Shown: positions 1 to 9,200 of the stretch, piece by piece | Position numbering within the stretch: position 1 is the stretch's first letter | How the letters are laid out: each line of letters begins with the position of its first letter | Origin: Teichococcus wenyumeiae | GTDB taxonomy: Bacteria > Pseudomonadota > Alphaproteobacteria > Acetobacterales > Acetobacteraceae | DNA: 64,000 bases | NCBI RefSeq assembly: GCF_003696345.1 | Contig: NZ_RFLX01000003.1 | Span: 1 to 64,000 of the forward strand | Reading direction: 5' to 3' | Made by a program: the position numbers and the translations under genes | The notes under the pieces: model-generated | What the model saw: the letters and a program-made list of their open reading frames with translations, nothing else | The model's database searches: none | Told to the model about the DNA's origin: nothing

Positions 1-303
1 CGCGCCGGGCTCTTGGGCAGCACGCGGGGGCCGAAGGGCGGCTACCGGCTGGGGCGGGCGGCGCGCGACATGCGGCTGGCGGAGGTGGTGGCGGCGGTGC
101 GCGGGCCGGAAGGCGGCGAGGAGGCCGCCGACCCGCCGGCGGCCTCGGCGCTGGGCGAGGCGGTGGTGCAGCCGCTGTGGGAGGAGCTGGAGGCGCAGCT
201 GCTGGCGGCGCTGGAACAGCTCACGGTCGCCGACCTGCTGCGCCGCGCCGCCGCCCGCGGCCTGCAACGCCCCACCCCAGAAGCCCTCAACTTCGCGATC
301 TGA
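1..303 (+). CDS. Rrf2-family transcriptional regulator, C-terminal part (truncated by window edge)
   Basis: The reading frame is open from base 1 to a TGA at 301-303. The first visible residues include a GPKGGYRLGR segment, which matches the winged-helix 'RGPxGGYxL' wing of Rrf2 regulators, followed by the typical helix 'MRLAEVVAAVRG'. A C-terminal helix rich in Leu and Glu follows. The cysteine cluster that would ligate an Fe-S centre in IscR/NsrR-type members is not visible in this fragment, so an iron-sulfur sensor role cannot be supported. The start lies outside the window. The family call rests on the wing motif alone. Confidence 0.6.
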   Translation, partial: RAGLLGSTRGPKGGYRLGRAARDMRLAEVVAAVRGPEGGEEAADPPAASALGEAVVQPLWEELEAQLLAALEQLTVADLLRRAAARGLQRPTPEALNFAI

Positions 304-413
304 ACCGGCCTGCGCGTCACCCGCAAAGCATCCTTGCATCGGCGACAACGCCCCGTCATGCTCCGCAGCAATAGGCCACGACAAGGCCTGACCGGAACGT
401 TCAAGACAGCGGG

Positions 414-1209
414 GTGCCAATGGTGGGCGACACCAGCCTCGACTCGGGTTGCATCCTGCAGACGGATGGCCTGAGCAAGGAATTCCTCGGCTTTGTGGCC
501 GTGGGCGACGTATCGCTTCGGGTGCGGCGCGGCAGCATCCATGGGCTCATCGGGCCCAATGGTGCCGGCAAGACCACCTGTTTCAATCTTCTGACGAAAT
601 TCCTGCAACCGACGCGCGGCAGCATCCATTTCGACGGCCGCGACATCACCCGCATGCAGCCGGCCGAGGTCGCGCGGCTGGGCCTGGTGCGTTCCTTCCA
701 GATCTCGGCCGTTTTCCCGCACCTGACGGTGCTGGAGAATGTGCGCGTGGCCCTGCAACGCACGCGCGGCGGCTCCTTTGACTTCTGGCGCTCCGACCGC
801 GTGCTGCGAGGCTTTGACGAACGTGCCATGGAACTGCTGGAAGATGTGGGGCTGATCGGCTTCACGCATCGCCCGGCCGGCGAATTGCCCTATGGCCGCA
901 AGCGCGCGCTGGAGATCGCCACCACCCTGGCGCTGGACCCGGTGATGATGCTGCTGGACGAGCCGACCGCCGGCATGACCGCCGAGGACGTGGACCGTGT
1001 CGTCAAGCTGATCCGCCGCGTTGCCGCCGGCCGCACGGTGCTGATGGTGGAGCACAACCTGAAGGTGGTGGAAGGCCTCTGCGACATCATCACCGTGCTG
1101 ACGCGTGGCCGCGTGCTCGCGGAAGGCGACTACGCCGCCGTATCCCGCAACCCTGAGGTGGTGGCGGCTTACCTGGGTACCGATCCTTCCATCGCCGGAG
1201 CCACGACGC

Positions 1210-1217
<8 letters not shown>
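414..1217 (+). CDS. livG: Branched-chain amino acid-type ABC transporter ATP-binding protein (LivG)
   Basis: Cytoplasmic ATPase of a HAAT-family importer. Walker A GPNGAGKT lies near residues 47-54 and Walker B MMLLDEPTAG near residue 180. The signature segment reads LPYGRKRALEIA rather than LSGGQ; this variant is typical of LivG. The H-loop MVEHNL follows. At 267 aa it has normal LivG length. The GTG at 414 and the ATG at 420 are both possible starts; neither has a good Shine-Dalgarno. Its end overlaps the start of livF by 8 nt, and livK, livH and livM follow, so this is a complete five-gene importer operon. Substrate could be branched-chain amino acids, amides or urea-like compounds; the sequence does not decide. 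Confidence 0.93.
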
Positions 1218-1914
<697 letters not shown>

Positions 1915-1942
1915 ACTTCAAGAAGAACCAGGGAAAGCAGGA

Positions 1943-3184
1943 ATGATTCAGGATCGTCGTACCGTCCTCAAGACTGCCGCCGCGGCCTCGCTGGTGCCGG
2001 CGGTCGGCCTGGTGCCCGCCCGTGCCCGCGCGCAGTCCAACACCATCAAGATCGGCGTGCTGAACGACCAGTCCGGCGTGTACCGTGAGATCTCCGGTCC
2101 AAATTCCGTCGCCTGCGTGCGGCAGGCGGTGCAGGATTCCGGCATCGCCGCCAAGGGCGTGACGGTCGAGGTGCTGGCCGCCGACCACCAGAACAAGCCC
2201 GATGTCGGCGCCACCATCGCGCGGCAGTGGATCGACCGTGATGGCGTGGATGTCATCGTGGACGTGCCGAATTCTGCCGTGGCCCTGGCGGTGAGCTCCA
2301 TCGTCAAGGAAAAGAACAAGGCCTATTTCAATTCCGGCGGCGGCACCGCGGAGCTGACGGGCGGCCAGTGCAGCCCCAATACCGTCCACTGGACCTACGA
2401 CACCTATATGCTCGCCAAGTCCACCGGCGGCGCCATGGTGAAGACGGGCGGCGATTCCTGGTTCTTTATCACGGCCGACTATGCCTTCGGCCATGACCTG
2501 GAGCGCAACACGACCAAGTTCGTGCAGGAAGCCGGCGGCAAGGTGCTGGGCAATGTGCGCCACCCGCTGCAGTCCACCGACTTCTCCTCCTACCTGCTGC
2601 AGGCGCAGCAGAGCCGCGCCAAGGTCATCGGCCTCGCCAATGCCGGCACGGATACCATCAACAGCGTGAAGCAGGCGGCCGAGTTCGGCATCACGCGCCG
2701 TGGCACCAAGATCGCGGTGCTGCTGATGTTCATCAGCGACGTGCATGCGCTGGGGCTGAACACCGCCCAGGGCCTGGTCTGCACCGAAAGCTACTACTGG
2801 GACCTGAACGACCGCACCCGCGCCTTTGCGGAGCGGGTGAAGGGTGCGCTGAACGGCGCCCGCCCCGGCATGGGTCACGCTGGCTGCTACGCCTCCGTGC
2901 TGCATTACCTGAAGGCGGTGGGCGACATGGGCGCCGCTGCCGCCAAGGCCAGCGGTGTCGAGGCCGTCAACCGCATGAAGGCGATGCCGACGGATGACGA
3001 CTGCTTCGGCCAGGGCACCATCCGCGCCGATGGCCGCAAGCTGCACCCGGCCTATCTGTTCGAGGTCAAGGCGCCCGGCGAGTCCAAGGGCGCCTGGGAT
3101 TACTACAAGCTGCTGCAGACCACCTCGGTCGACAATGCCTGGCGCCCGACCTCCGAAGGCGGCTGCAGCCTGGTGCGCACCTGA
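1943..3184 (+). CDS. Periplasmic substrate-binding protein of the Liv-type ABC importer
   Basis: 413 aa. The N-terminus has an RRTVLK twin-arginine-like motif at residues 5-10, then a hydrophobic Ala/Val stretch ending at an ARAQS cleavage-like site, so it is probably exported, possibly by Tat. The mature protein begins NTIKIGVLNDQSG, the usual first strand of type I periplasmic binding proteins (Peripla_BP_6). I chose the ATG at 1943 because the longer frame from 1862 overlaps livF and lacks a signal sequence. Placement between livF and livH makes it the receptor of this importer. The family includes receptors for branched-chain amino acids, amides, urea and aromatic acids; the ligand is not evident. 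Confidence 0.9.
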   Translation: MIQDRRTVLKTAAAASLVPAVGLVPARARAQSNTIKIGVLNDQSGVYREISGPNSVACVRQAVQDSGIAAKGVTVEVLAADHQNKPDVGATIARQWIDRDGVDVIVDVPNSAVALAVSSIVKEKNKAYFNSGGGTAELTGGQCSPNTVHWTYDTYMLAKSTGGAMVKTGGDSWFFITADYAFGHDLERNTTKFVQEAGGKVLGNVRHPLQSTDFSSYLLQAQQSRAKVIGLANAGTDTINSVKQAAEFGITRRGTKIAVLLMFISDVHALGLNTAQGLVCTESYYWDLNDRTRAFAERVKGALNGARPGMGHAGCYASVLHYLKAVGDMGAAAAKASGVEAVNRMKAMPTDDDCFGQGTIRADGRKLHPAYLFEVKAPGESKGAWDYYKLLQTTSVDNAWRPTSEGGCSLVRT

Positions 3185-3190
3185 CCCAAT

Positions 3191-3212
3191 GGCGGGGCCG
3201 CACGGCCCCGCC
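3191..3212 (+). promoter_or_regulatory. Intercistronic GC-rich hairpin between receptor and permease genes
   Basis: A perfect 9-bp stem (GGCGGGGCC / GGCCCCGCC) with a 4-nt loop GCAC, starting 6 nt after the receptor stop codon and 26 nt before livH. There is no T-tract, so it is more likely an mRNA-stabilising or partial-attenuation hairpin that keeps the receptor more abundant than the membrane subunits. The role is inference; the hairpin is seen directly. Confidence 0.7.
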
Positions 3213-3238
3213 ACCTGAGTTTCCTTGCAAGGGGCCGC

Positions 3239-4132
3239 ATGCCGGTGCTTGAGGATCTGCTTTTCCAATTGGAGCTGGGCCTGCCGCAGGTGGTGCTGGG
3301 GCTGGTCAATGGCGCCTTCTACGCGCTGCTGTCGCTGGGCCTGGCCGTCATCTTCGGCATGCTGAACGTCATCAACTTCGCCCATGGTGCCCAGTTCATG
3401 ATGGGCGCCTTCGTGGCCTGGATGCTGATGGCCTGGGGCGGCATCGGCTACTGGCCGGCGCTGGTGCTCTCGCCACTGATCGTGGGTGCCTTCGGCGTGG
3501 TGCTGGAAAAAACGCTGATCAGCCGCCTCTACAAGCTGGACCATCTCTACGGCCTGCTGCTGACCTTCGGGCTGGCGCTGATCATCGAGGGGCTCTTCCG
3601 CAATCAGTTCGGCTCCTCCGGCCTGCCTTACGCGCCGCCGGAGGCGCTGGCCGGCGCCCCGGTCGACCTTGGCTTCATGTTCCTGCCGAAGTACCGGCTC
3701 TGGGTGGTCGCGGCCGCAGTGGTGATGAGCCTCGCGACCTGGCTGGTGATCGAGAAGACACGCCTCGGCGCCTATCTGCGCGCGGCGACGGAAAATGCGG
3801 CGCTGGTGCAGGCCTTCGGCGTCAACGTGCCGCGCATGGTGACGCTGACCTATGCGGCGGGTGTCGCGCTGGCCGCCTTCGCGGGCGTGCTGGCGGCACC
3901 GATCTATTCCGTGAACCCGCAGATGGGGTCGAGCCTGATCATCACCGTCTTCGCGGTGGTGGTGATCGGCGGCATGGGCTCCATCCTGGGCTCCGTCCTC
4001 ACCGGCTTCGGCCTCGGGCTGGTCGAGGGGCTGACGAAGGTCTTCTACCCCGAGGCATCCTCCACCGTGATTTTCGTCATCATGGCCATCGTGCTGCTGG
4101 CGCGCCCCGCCGGCCTTTTCGGGAGGGCGTGA
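3239..4132 (+). CDS. livH: Liv-type ABC transporter permease (LivH)
   Basis: 297-aa inner-membrane protein with about eight hydrophobic segments. Residues around 17-45 carry the LivH hallmark 'GLVNGAFYALLSLGLAVIFG' and 'INFAHG', and the C-terminal half has 'VVIGGMGSILGS', the cytoplasmic coupling region. ATG at 3239 is preceded by an AAGGGG-type ribosome site. LivM starts 4 nt after its stop. Forms the channel with LivM. Confidence 0.92.
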   Translation: MPVLEDLLFQLELGLPQVVLGLVNGAFYALLSLGLAVIFGMLNVINFAHGAQFMMGAFVAWMLMAWGGIGYWPALVLSPLIVGAFGVVLEKTLISRLYKLDHLYGLLLTFGLALIIEGLFRNQFGSSGLPYAPPEALAGAPVDLGFMFLPKYRLWVVAAAVVMSLATWLVIEKTRLGAYLRAATENAALVQAFGVNVPRMVTLTYAAGVALAAFAGVLAAPIYSVNPQMGSSLIITVFAVVVIGGMGSILGSVLTGFGLGLVEGLTKVFYPEASSTVIFVIMAIVLLARPAGLFGRA

Positions 4133-4135
4133 GCC

Positions 4136-5134
4136 ATGGCCGCCGATACCCTGACCGCACCACCCGAGACCTCCCGCGCGCGGGGCCTGCCGGGGCTGGA
4201 GATGCTGGGCTTCAACCGGGCGCAGTCCATCGCCTTCCTGCTGCTGCTGGCTTTCCTGGTGGTGGGGCCCTTCTTCCTCTACCCCGTCTTCCTGATGAAG
4301 CTGCTGTGCTTCGCGCTCTTCGCCTGCGCCTTCAACCTGCTGATCGGCTATGTCGGGCTGCTCTCCTTCGGCCATGCCATGTTCTTCGGCATGGGGGGCT
4401 ACCTCGCCGCCCATGCCGCCAAGGTCTGGGGCTTCTCGCCGGAACTGGCGATCCTGACCGGCGGTGCCATGGGTGCGGTGCTGGGGTTGCTGTCCGGCTG
4501 GCTGGCCATCCGGCGGCAGGGCATCTACTTCGCCATGATCACCCTGGCGCTGGCGCAGATGATCTATTTCCTCTGCCTGCAGATGCGCTTCACGGGGGGC
4601 GAGGACGGCATCCAGTCCGTACCGCGTGGGCGGCTCTTTGGCCTCTTCGACATGTCCCCCGATATGTCGATGTACTGGCTGGTGGCGGCGATCTTCCTGA
4701 TCGGCTTCCTGCTGATCAACCGCGTCATCCATTCCCCCTTCGGCCAGGTGCTGACCGCGATCCGTGAGAATGAGCCGCGCGCCGTCTCGCTCGGTTACAA
4801 GGCCGAGAACTACAAGCTGCTGGCCTTCGTGCTCTCCGCCACCCTGGCGGGCGTCGCGGGCGGCACCAAGGCGCTGGTCTTCGGCATCGCCACCCTGACG
4901 GATGTCTATTGGGCCATGTCGGGTGAGGTGGTGCTGATGACGCTGCTGGGCGGCCTCGGCACCGTCTTCGGCCCGGCCGTGGGGGCTGCCGTCATCGTCA
5001 CCATGCAGAACTACCTGGCCGAGTTCGGCGCCTGGGTCACCATCATCCAGGGCGCCATCTTCGTGATCTGCGTCATCGCCTTCCGTGCCGGCATCGTGGG
5101 CGAGATCGCCCGCTGGCTGAAGGTGCGGCTCTGA
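4136..5134 (+). CDS. livM: Liv-type ABC transporter permease (LivM)
   Basis: 332 aa, multi-spanning. The segments 'NLLIGYVGLLSFGHAMFFGMGGY' near residues 65-87 and 'LLGGLGTVFGPAVGA' near 285 are the LivM signatures. The N-terminal 35 residues before the first membrane span are longer and more charged than usual. Starts 4 nt after livH and is the last gene of the operon; the next gene is convergent. Confidence 0.92.
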   Translation: MAADTLTAPPETSRARGLPGLEMLGFNRAQSIAFLLLLAFLVVGPFFLYPVFLMKLLCFALFACAFNLLIGYVGLLSFGHAMFFGMGGYLAAHAAKVWGFSPELAILTGGAMGAVLGLLSGWLAIRRQGIYFAMITLALAQMIYFLCLQMRFTGGEDGIQSVPRGRLFGLFDMSPDMSMYWLVAAIFLIGFLLINRVIHSPFGQVLTAIRENEPRAVSLGYKAENYKLLAFVLSATLAGVAGGTKALVFGIATLTDVYWAMSGEVVLMTLLGGLGTVFGPAVGAAVIVTMQNYLAEFGAWVTIIQGAIFVICVIAFRAGIVGEIARWLKVRL

Positions 5135-5156
5135 CGGGGCGGCGGGAGAGGGGGGC

Positions 5157-5723
5157 TCACTCCTTCTCCTGCCGCTGTTCCTTGGGGGTGGTGTCATGCA
5201 CCTCCTTCACGTCCGGCGAGACCTCGCTTGGCTCTCCCTTGTGGCTCATCCATTCCAGCAGCCCCAGCGCCAGGGCGCCGAGCACGAAGGTGCCGTGGAT
5301 GATCAGCGCCCACATCGTCTCGCCCGCATCGTAGCTGCCGGGCTTCAGGAAGATCTGCAGCAGGTGGATGGAGGAGATGGCCACGATGCTGGTGGCCAGC
5401 TTCAGCTTCAGGTCGCCGGTATCCAGCCCGCCCACCCAGTGCATCCGCTTCGTCGCCGCCTCATCCTGCAGCCGGGAGACCAGGCTGTCGTAGGAGGAGA
5501 TGGCGACCATCACCACCATCGAGGCCACCAGGGCGGAATCCGTCAGATAGAGCAGCCCCAGCAGGTCCTCGTTCTCCGGCAGGATGAAGAGCTGCGTGGC
5601 GTATTCCCAGAGCTTGGTCAGGAAACGGATGGCGTAGAGCAGCAGCCCCAGCATCAGCCCCAGGAAAAAGACGGCCAGGATGTAGCGGCTGGCCAGCATG
5701 GCCTTGTCGATCAGGGCGGTCAT
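5157..5723 (-). CDS. UPF0114 / YqhA-family inner-membrane protein
   Basis: 188 aa with three to four hydrophobic segments: near residues 15-35, 60-80, 110-128 and 135-155. The pattern 'RYILAVFFLGLMLGLLLYAIRF' followed by a 'SYDSLVSRL' loop and 'KLKLATSIVAISSIHLLQ' is characteristic of the YqhA/HI0507 family (UPF0114). The family has no established biochemical role. The C-terminus is a short charged tail. It converges on livM with about 20 nt between and is not part of that operon. Confidence 0.8.
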   Translation of the reverse strand: MTALIDKAMLASRYILAVFFLGLMLGLLLYAIRFLTKLWEYATQLFILPENEDLLGLLYLTDSALVASMVVMVAISSYDSLVSRLQDEAATKRMHWVGGLDTGDLKLKLATSIVAISSIHLLQIFLKPGSYDAGETMWALIIHGTFVLGALALGLLEWMSHKGEPSEVSPDVKEVHDTTPKEQRQEKE

Positions 5724-5837
5724 CTGGCTCTCGCGGAAAAAAGTTGCCGGAAGCTAATGCGCGGCCTTGCGCGGCGTTGCCTTGGCGGCCCGGGCATCCG
5801 ACAAGGTTGGCCTTCGCCACAAGGACTTGGAAGCACC

Positions 5838-6191
5838 ATGACCATCACCCGACTGCTGGAAGAGGAGCGCCTCTCGGGCGCCACCGTAGCCAACGGCTTC
5901 ATCTTTCTGGCCGGCCAGATCGCCGACGACCCGAGCCTGGATGCCGAGGGGCAGACCGCCGATATCCTGGCGCAGATCGACGCGCTGCTGGCCATGGCCG
6001 GCACCGACAAGCGCTCGCTGCTGCAGGTGCAGATCACCCTGGCCGATATCGCCGATGCCCCCGCCATGAACCGCGCCTGGGACCGCTGGCTGGACCCCTC
6101 CGCCAAGCCCGCGCGCATGACCAGTGAGGGCAAGCTGGTCGGGCCGCAGTACAAGGTCGAGATCATCGGCATCGCCCTGGCGCCGAAGTAG
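5838..6191 (+). CDS. RidA family protein (reactive intermediate deaminase-like)
   Basis: 117 aa, normal RidA length. 'NGFIFLAGQIADDP' near residue 17, 'LLQVQITLADI' near 58, and the C-terminal 'KVEIIGIAL' match the RidA/YjgF fold. In active RidA a conserved Arg near the C-terminal part of the active-site cleft binds the carboxylate of enamine/imine substrates; here 'SAKPARMTSEGKLVG' offers an Arg close to that site, but the canonical arrangement is not exact, so it may belong to a Rid1-7 subgroup without proven deaminase activity. The ATG at 5838 is chosen because upstream in-frame sequence overlaps the opposite-strand UPF0114 gene. Confidence 0.82.
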   Translation: MTITRLLEEERLSGATVANGFIFLAGQIADDPSLDAEGQTADILAQIDALLAMAGTDKRSLLQVQITLADIADAPAMNRAWDRWLDPSAKPARMTSEGKLVGPQYKVEIIGIALAPK

Positions 6192-6437
6192 AAAAACACT
6201 GAGATAATCGCCACGCTGCCCCTTCACCGGGGCCGCGCCGCACGGCATGCTGAAGGCTCTGCCGCCCCGCGCCTGCCCCGGAACCGTCGCCGTTCCGCCG
6301 CAATCACGGGGCACAGAAGTGCCTTCTGCCGTCGGGAATGGTTCCGCCATCATGCATGACCTCGTCAGCGAGGGCTCAGGCGCCACAGGGCGCCGTTTTC
6401 GGGTGCCTGGCACTCGCCGCGGCCGGCTGCCCGTGGC

Positions 6438-7418
6438 ATGAGCAGGGCGGAATTCTGGCGCGGAAAGCGCGTGCTGGTCACCGGCGGCGCCGGCTTCCTC
6501 GGCAGCGGGCTGTGTCACGCGCTGGGCGCCCTGGGGGCGGAAGTGACGGCGCTGGATGCCATGCTCGATGGCTCCGGCGCGCATGAGGCCAATCTGGAAG
6601 GCTCCGGCGCCACGCTCGTCACCGCCGACCTGCGGGATGCCGAGCTGGCGCCGCATGTCCAGAACCTCGATGCCGTCTTCAACATGGCAGCCTATACCAG
6701 CCATGCCGGCAGCATGGCCGACCCATTCTCCGACCTCGCCATCAATGCCACGGCGCAGTTGCGGCTGATCACGGCGCTGCGGGAAAGCTCGCCGGATGCG
6801 GTGGTGGTGCATGCCTCCACCCGGCAGTTCTACGGCACGCCCCGCTACCTGCCGGTGGATGAGGCGCATCCGCTCTCGCCGCCCGATGCCAATGGCGTTT
6901 CGAAGCTGGCCGGGGAGCAATACTGGCTGCTGGAGCACAAGGTACGCGGCCGCCGGGTGGTCTCGCTGCGCCTGACCAATTGCTACGGCCCCCGGCTGCG
7001 GGTGAAGGATGCGCGCCAGACCTTCCTGGGCATCTGGTTCCGCCGGCTGCTGGAAGGCGAGCCGATCGAGGTCTGGGGCGGCGCGCAGCTGCGCGACCTC
7101 GCTTATCTCGACGACGTGGTGGATGCCTTCCTGCTGGCGGCCGAAACGCCCCGCTGCGCCGGCTTCGCCTATAACCTCGGCGGCGCCCCGCCGGTCTCGC
7201 TCTTCAAGCTGGCCGAGGCCGCCATTGCCGCCCATGGCGGCGGCCGCCTGATCGCCAAGGAATTCCCCGCCGACCGCGTGGCCATCGATATCGGCAGCTA
7301 TTACGCCGATGACGGTGCCTTCCGCGCCACCACCGGCTGGGAGCCCAAGGTTTCCCTGCCGGAAGGGCTGCGCCGCAGCCTCGACTGGTTCCGCCCACGG
7401 CTTTCCACCTATCTCTGA
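6438..7418 (+). CDS. NAD-dependent epimerase/dehydratase (extended SDR), unusual active site
   Basis: 326 aa. Nucleotide-binding GGAGFLG at residues 16-22, a UDP-sugar-type Rossmann domain, and 'LRLTNCYGPR' near residue 180 place it with nucleotide-sugar epimerases and dehydratases. The catalytic YxxxK site reads NGVSK: the Lys is present but the Tyr position is Asn (codon AAT). The neighbouring 'VKDARQTFLGIW' and 'GGAQLRDLAYLDDV' segments resemble a subfamily I recall that also carries Asn there. A DegT aminotransferase gene starts 32 nt downstream, so the pair probably makes an amino-sugar precursor for a surface glycan. The start is the ATG at 6438, inside a sequence of otherwise non-coding composition. 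Confidence 0.85.
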   Translation: MSRAEFWRGKRVLVTGGAGFLGSGLCHALGALGAEVTALDAMLDGSGAHEANLEGSGATLVTADLRDAELAPHVQNLDAVFNMAAYTSHAGSMADPFSDLAINATAQLRLITALRESSPDAVVVHASTRQFYGTPRYLPVDEAHPLSPPDANGVSKLAGEQYWLLEHKVRGRRVVSLRLTNCYGPRLRVKDARQTFLGIWFRRLLEGEPIEVWGGAQLRDLAYLDDVVDAFLLAAETPRCAGFAYNLGGAPPVSLFKLAEAAIAAHGGGRLIAKEFPADRVAIDIGSYYADDGAFRATTGWEPKVSLPEGLRRSLDWFRPRLSTYL

Positions 7419-7450
7419 CGCGCGCCGCGTACCCTGAGGAGAAGGGCAAG

Positions 7451-8602
7451 ATGACCCTGCCCGAGACTGCCACGAAGCTGCCGATGATCCCGCTGGCCGA
7501 TCCCGGCGCCGCCTATCGCGCGCAGCGCGATGCGCTGGACGACGCGCTGGGCCGCGCCCTGGATTCCGGCTGGTACATCCTGGGCGGGGAAGGGGCGGCC
7601 TTTGAGCGGGAATTCGCCGCCTGGCTCGGCCTGCCGCGCGCCGTCGGCTGCGCCAATGGCACGGATGCGCTGGTGCTGATCCTGCGCGGCATGGGCATCG
7701 GGCCGGGCATGACGGTCTGCACCGTCTCCCACACCGCCGTCGCCACCGTCGCCGCCATCGAGATGGTGGGCGCGACGCCGCTGCTGCTCGACATCGACCC
7801 CGATACCTACACCATGGATGCCGATGAGCTGGCCGCCGTGCTGGAGGACCCGCCGCCGGGCCTGCCGCCTGTGCGGGCCGTTATCGCCGTGCATCTCTAT
7901 GGCCAGGCCTGCGACCTCCGGCCCATGCTGGCCGCCTGCGAGGCCGCCGGCATCCCGTTGATCGAGGATTGCGCCCAGGCGCATGGCGCCACGCTGGATG
8001 GCCGCAAGCTGGGCACGCTGGGCGCTGCGGCGGCCTTCAGCCTTTACCCCACCAAGAACCTGGGCGCCCTGGGCGATGCCGGCATCCTGGCCACGGCCGA
8101 TGAGGCACTGGCGGAGCGGATCGCCGCCATCCGGCAGTATGGCTGGAAGTCGCGCTACATCTCCGACATGGTCGGCGTGAACAGCCGGCTGGATGAATTG
8201 CAGGCCGCCGTGCTGCGCGTGCGCCTGCCGCTGCTGGAGGGCATGAATGCCCGCCGCAACGCCATCGCCGAGGCCTATGACGCCGCGCTGGCCGGCACTT
8301 CGCTGGCGCCGCCGGCGCGGCGGGCGGGTACTACGCATGTCTTCCACCAGTATGTGGTCCGCAGCGCCGAGCGCGATGCCATGGCCTCAATGCTGAAGGA
8401 ACTCGGCGTCGGCACCGGCATCCATTACCCGGTGCCGGTGCATCTGCAGCCCGCCTATCTGAACCGCGTCGCCCTCGGCCCTGCTGGTTGCAGCGAGACC
8501 GAGGTGGCTTCGCGCGAGGTGCTGAGCCTGCCGATGTTCCCGGAACTGACGGATGAGCAGGTGGCGCGCGTCTGCACCGCTTTGCGGCAGGTGGCGGGCT
8601 AG
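7451..8602 (+). CDS. DegT/DnrJ/EryC1/StrS-family PLP-dependent sugar aminotransferase
   Basis: 383 aa. The PLP-binding Lys sits in 'YPTKNLGALGDAG' near residue 202. 'GTDALVLILRGMGIGPG' near residue 75 and 'EDCAQAHGA' near 175 are family motifs, and 'VHLYGQACD' precedes the latter. A strong ribosome site (GAGGAGAAGG) precedes the ATG at 7451. Members transfer an amino group to keto-sugars bound to nucleotides. Together with the epimerase upstream this suggests synthesis of an aminodeoxy sugar; the exact sugar cannot be read from the sequence. Confidence 0.92.
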   Translation: MTLPETATKLPMIPLADPGAAYRAQRDALDDALGRALDSGWYILGGEGAAFEREFAAWLGLPRAVGCANGTDALVLILRGMGIGPGMTVCTVSHTAVATVAAIEMVGATPLLLDIDPDTYTMDADELAAVLEDPPPGLPPVRAVIAVHLYGQACDLRPMLAACEAAGIPLIEDCAQAHGATLDGRKLGTLGAAAAFSLYPTKNLGALGDAGILATADEALAERIAAIRQYGWKSRYISDMVGVNSRLDELQAAVLRVRLPLLEGMNARRNAIAEAYDAALAGTSLAPPARRAGTTHVFHQYVVRSAERDAMASMLKELGVGTGIHYPVPVHLQPAYLNRVALGPAGCSETEVASREVLSLPMFPELTDEQVARVCTALRQVAG

Positions 8603-8603
8603 C

Positions 8604-9161
8604 TCAGCCGAGGATGCTCAGCCAGGGCCAGCGGGCGCGGTAGCTCTCGGCCTTGGCGGGGAAGAGGCGGGGTTGCGGGTGGCGCGGGTTCATCCGCAGC
8701 CGCCCTTCCCACAGGTCTTCCAGGCTGTCCGGCGCATAGACCTCGCCATCCGGCGTGATGCCCAGGCAGGTGCAGGCGATCAGGTAGCGGTCGATGCCAT
8801 CCCGCGCCGAGGTGAGGCGCGGATAGGGCTCGCCGAAGTGTTCCGGGTACCAGAGATGGACGCGGGCCTGGTTGCGCACCTCCACCGTGACGCCGAGATC
8901 GGCGAAGAGGGCTTCCGCGCGGCGGATCACCCGGTCCTCGGCCTCCCAGGAAAGATCGGCACCGTCGAAATAGAAGACGTCGTAGTCCTTCACGCCCCAG
9001 CCGGGCTCATGGCCGCTGCGGTGGTTCCAGACAGCCTGGAAGAGGCAGCCGGCCACCAGATGCGCCTGCGGCGCGCCCAGTGCCGGCAGCCGCTGCAGGA
9101 TCTCGGCATTGACCGGATTGGCGAGGGCAAGATCGGCAAGCGTGGCGGCGGTGAGGCGCAT
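8604..9161 (-). CDS. Nucleotidyltransferase family protein (NTP_transf_6/DUF925-like)
   Basis: 185 aa from the ATG at 9161; an alternative start at 9197 adds 12 low-complexity residues. 'VAGCLFQAVWNHRSGH' near residue 45 and 'VKDYDVFYFD' with a DxD-like acidic pair near 67 are the signature of this small nucleotidyltransferase family, followed by 'SWEAEDRVIRRAEALF'. The physiological substrate of the family is not known. It converges on the aminotransferase gene with 1 nt between. Confidence 0.8.
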   Translation of the reverse strand: MRLTAATLADLALANPVNAEILQRLPALGAPQAHLVAGCLFQAVWNHRSGHEPGWGVKDYDVFYFDGADLSWEAEDRVIRRAEALFADLGVTVEVRNQARVHLWYPEHFGEPYPRLTSARDGIDRYLIACTCLGITPDGEVYAPDSLEDLWEGRLRMNPRHPQPRLFPAKAESYRARWPWLSILG

Positions 9162-9200
9162 GGCGGCGAGACTGCCGCCGCCACCCCGCGCCGGCAACCG

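Noticed and set aside
5196-5837. N-terminal extension of the RidA frame to 5196
   Set aside because: The extension lies antisense to the UPF0114 gene and RidA proteins are about 120-130 residues long.
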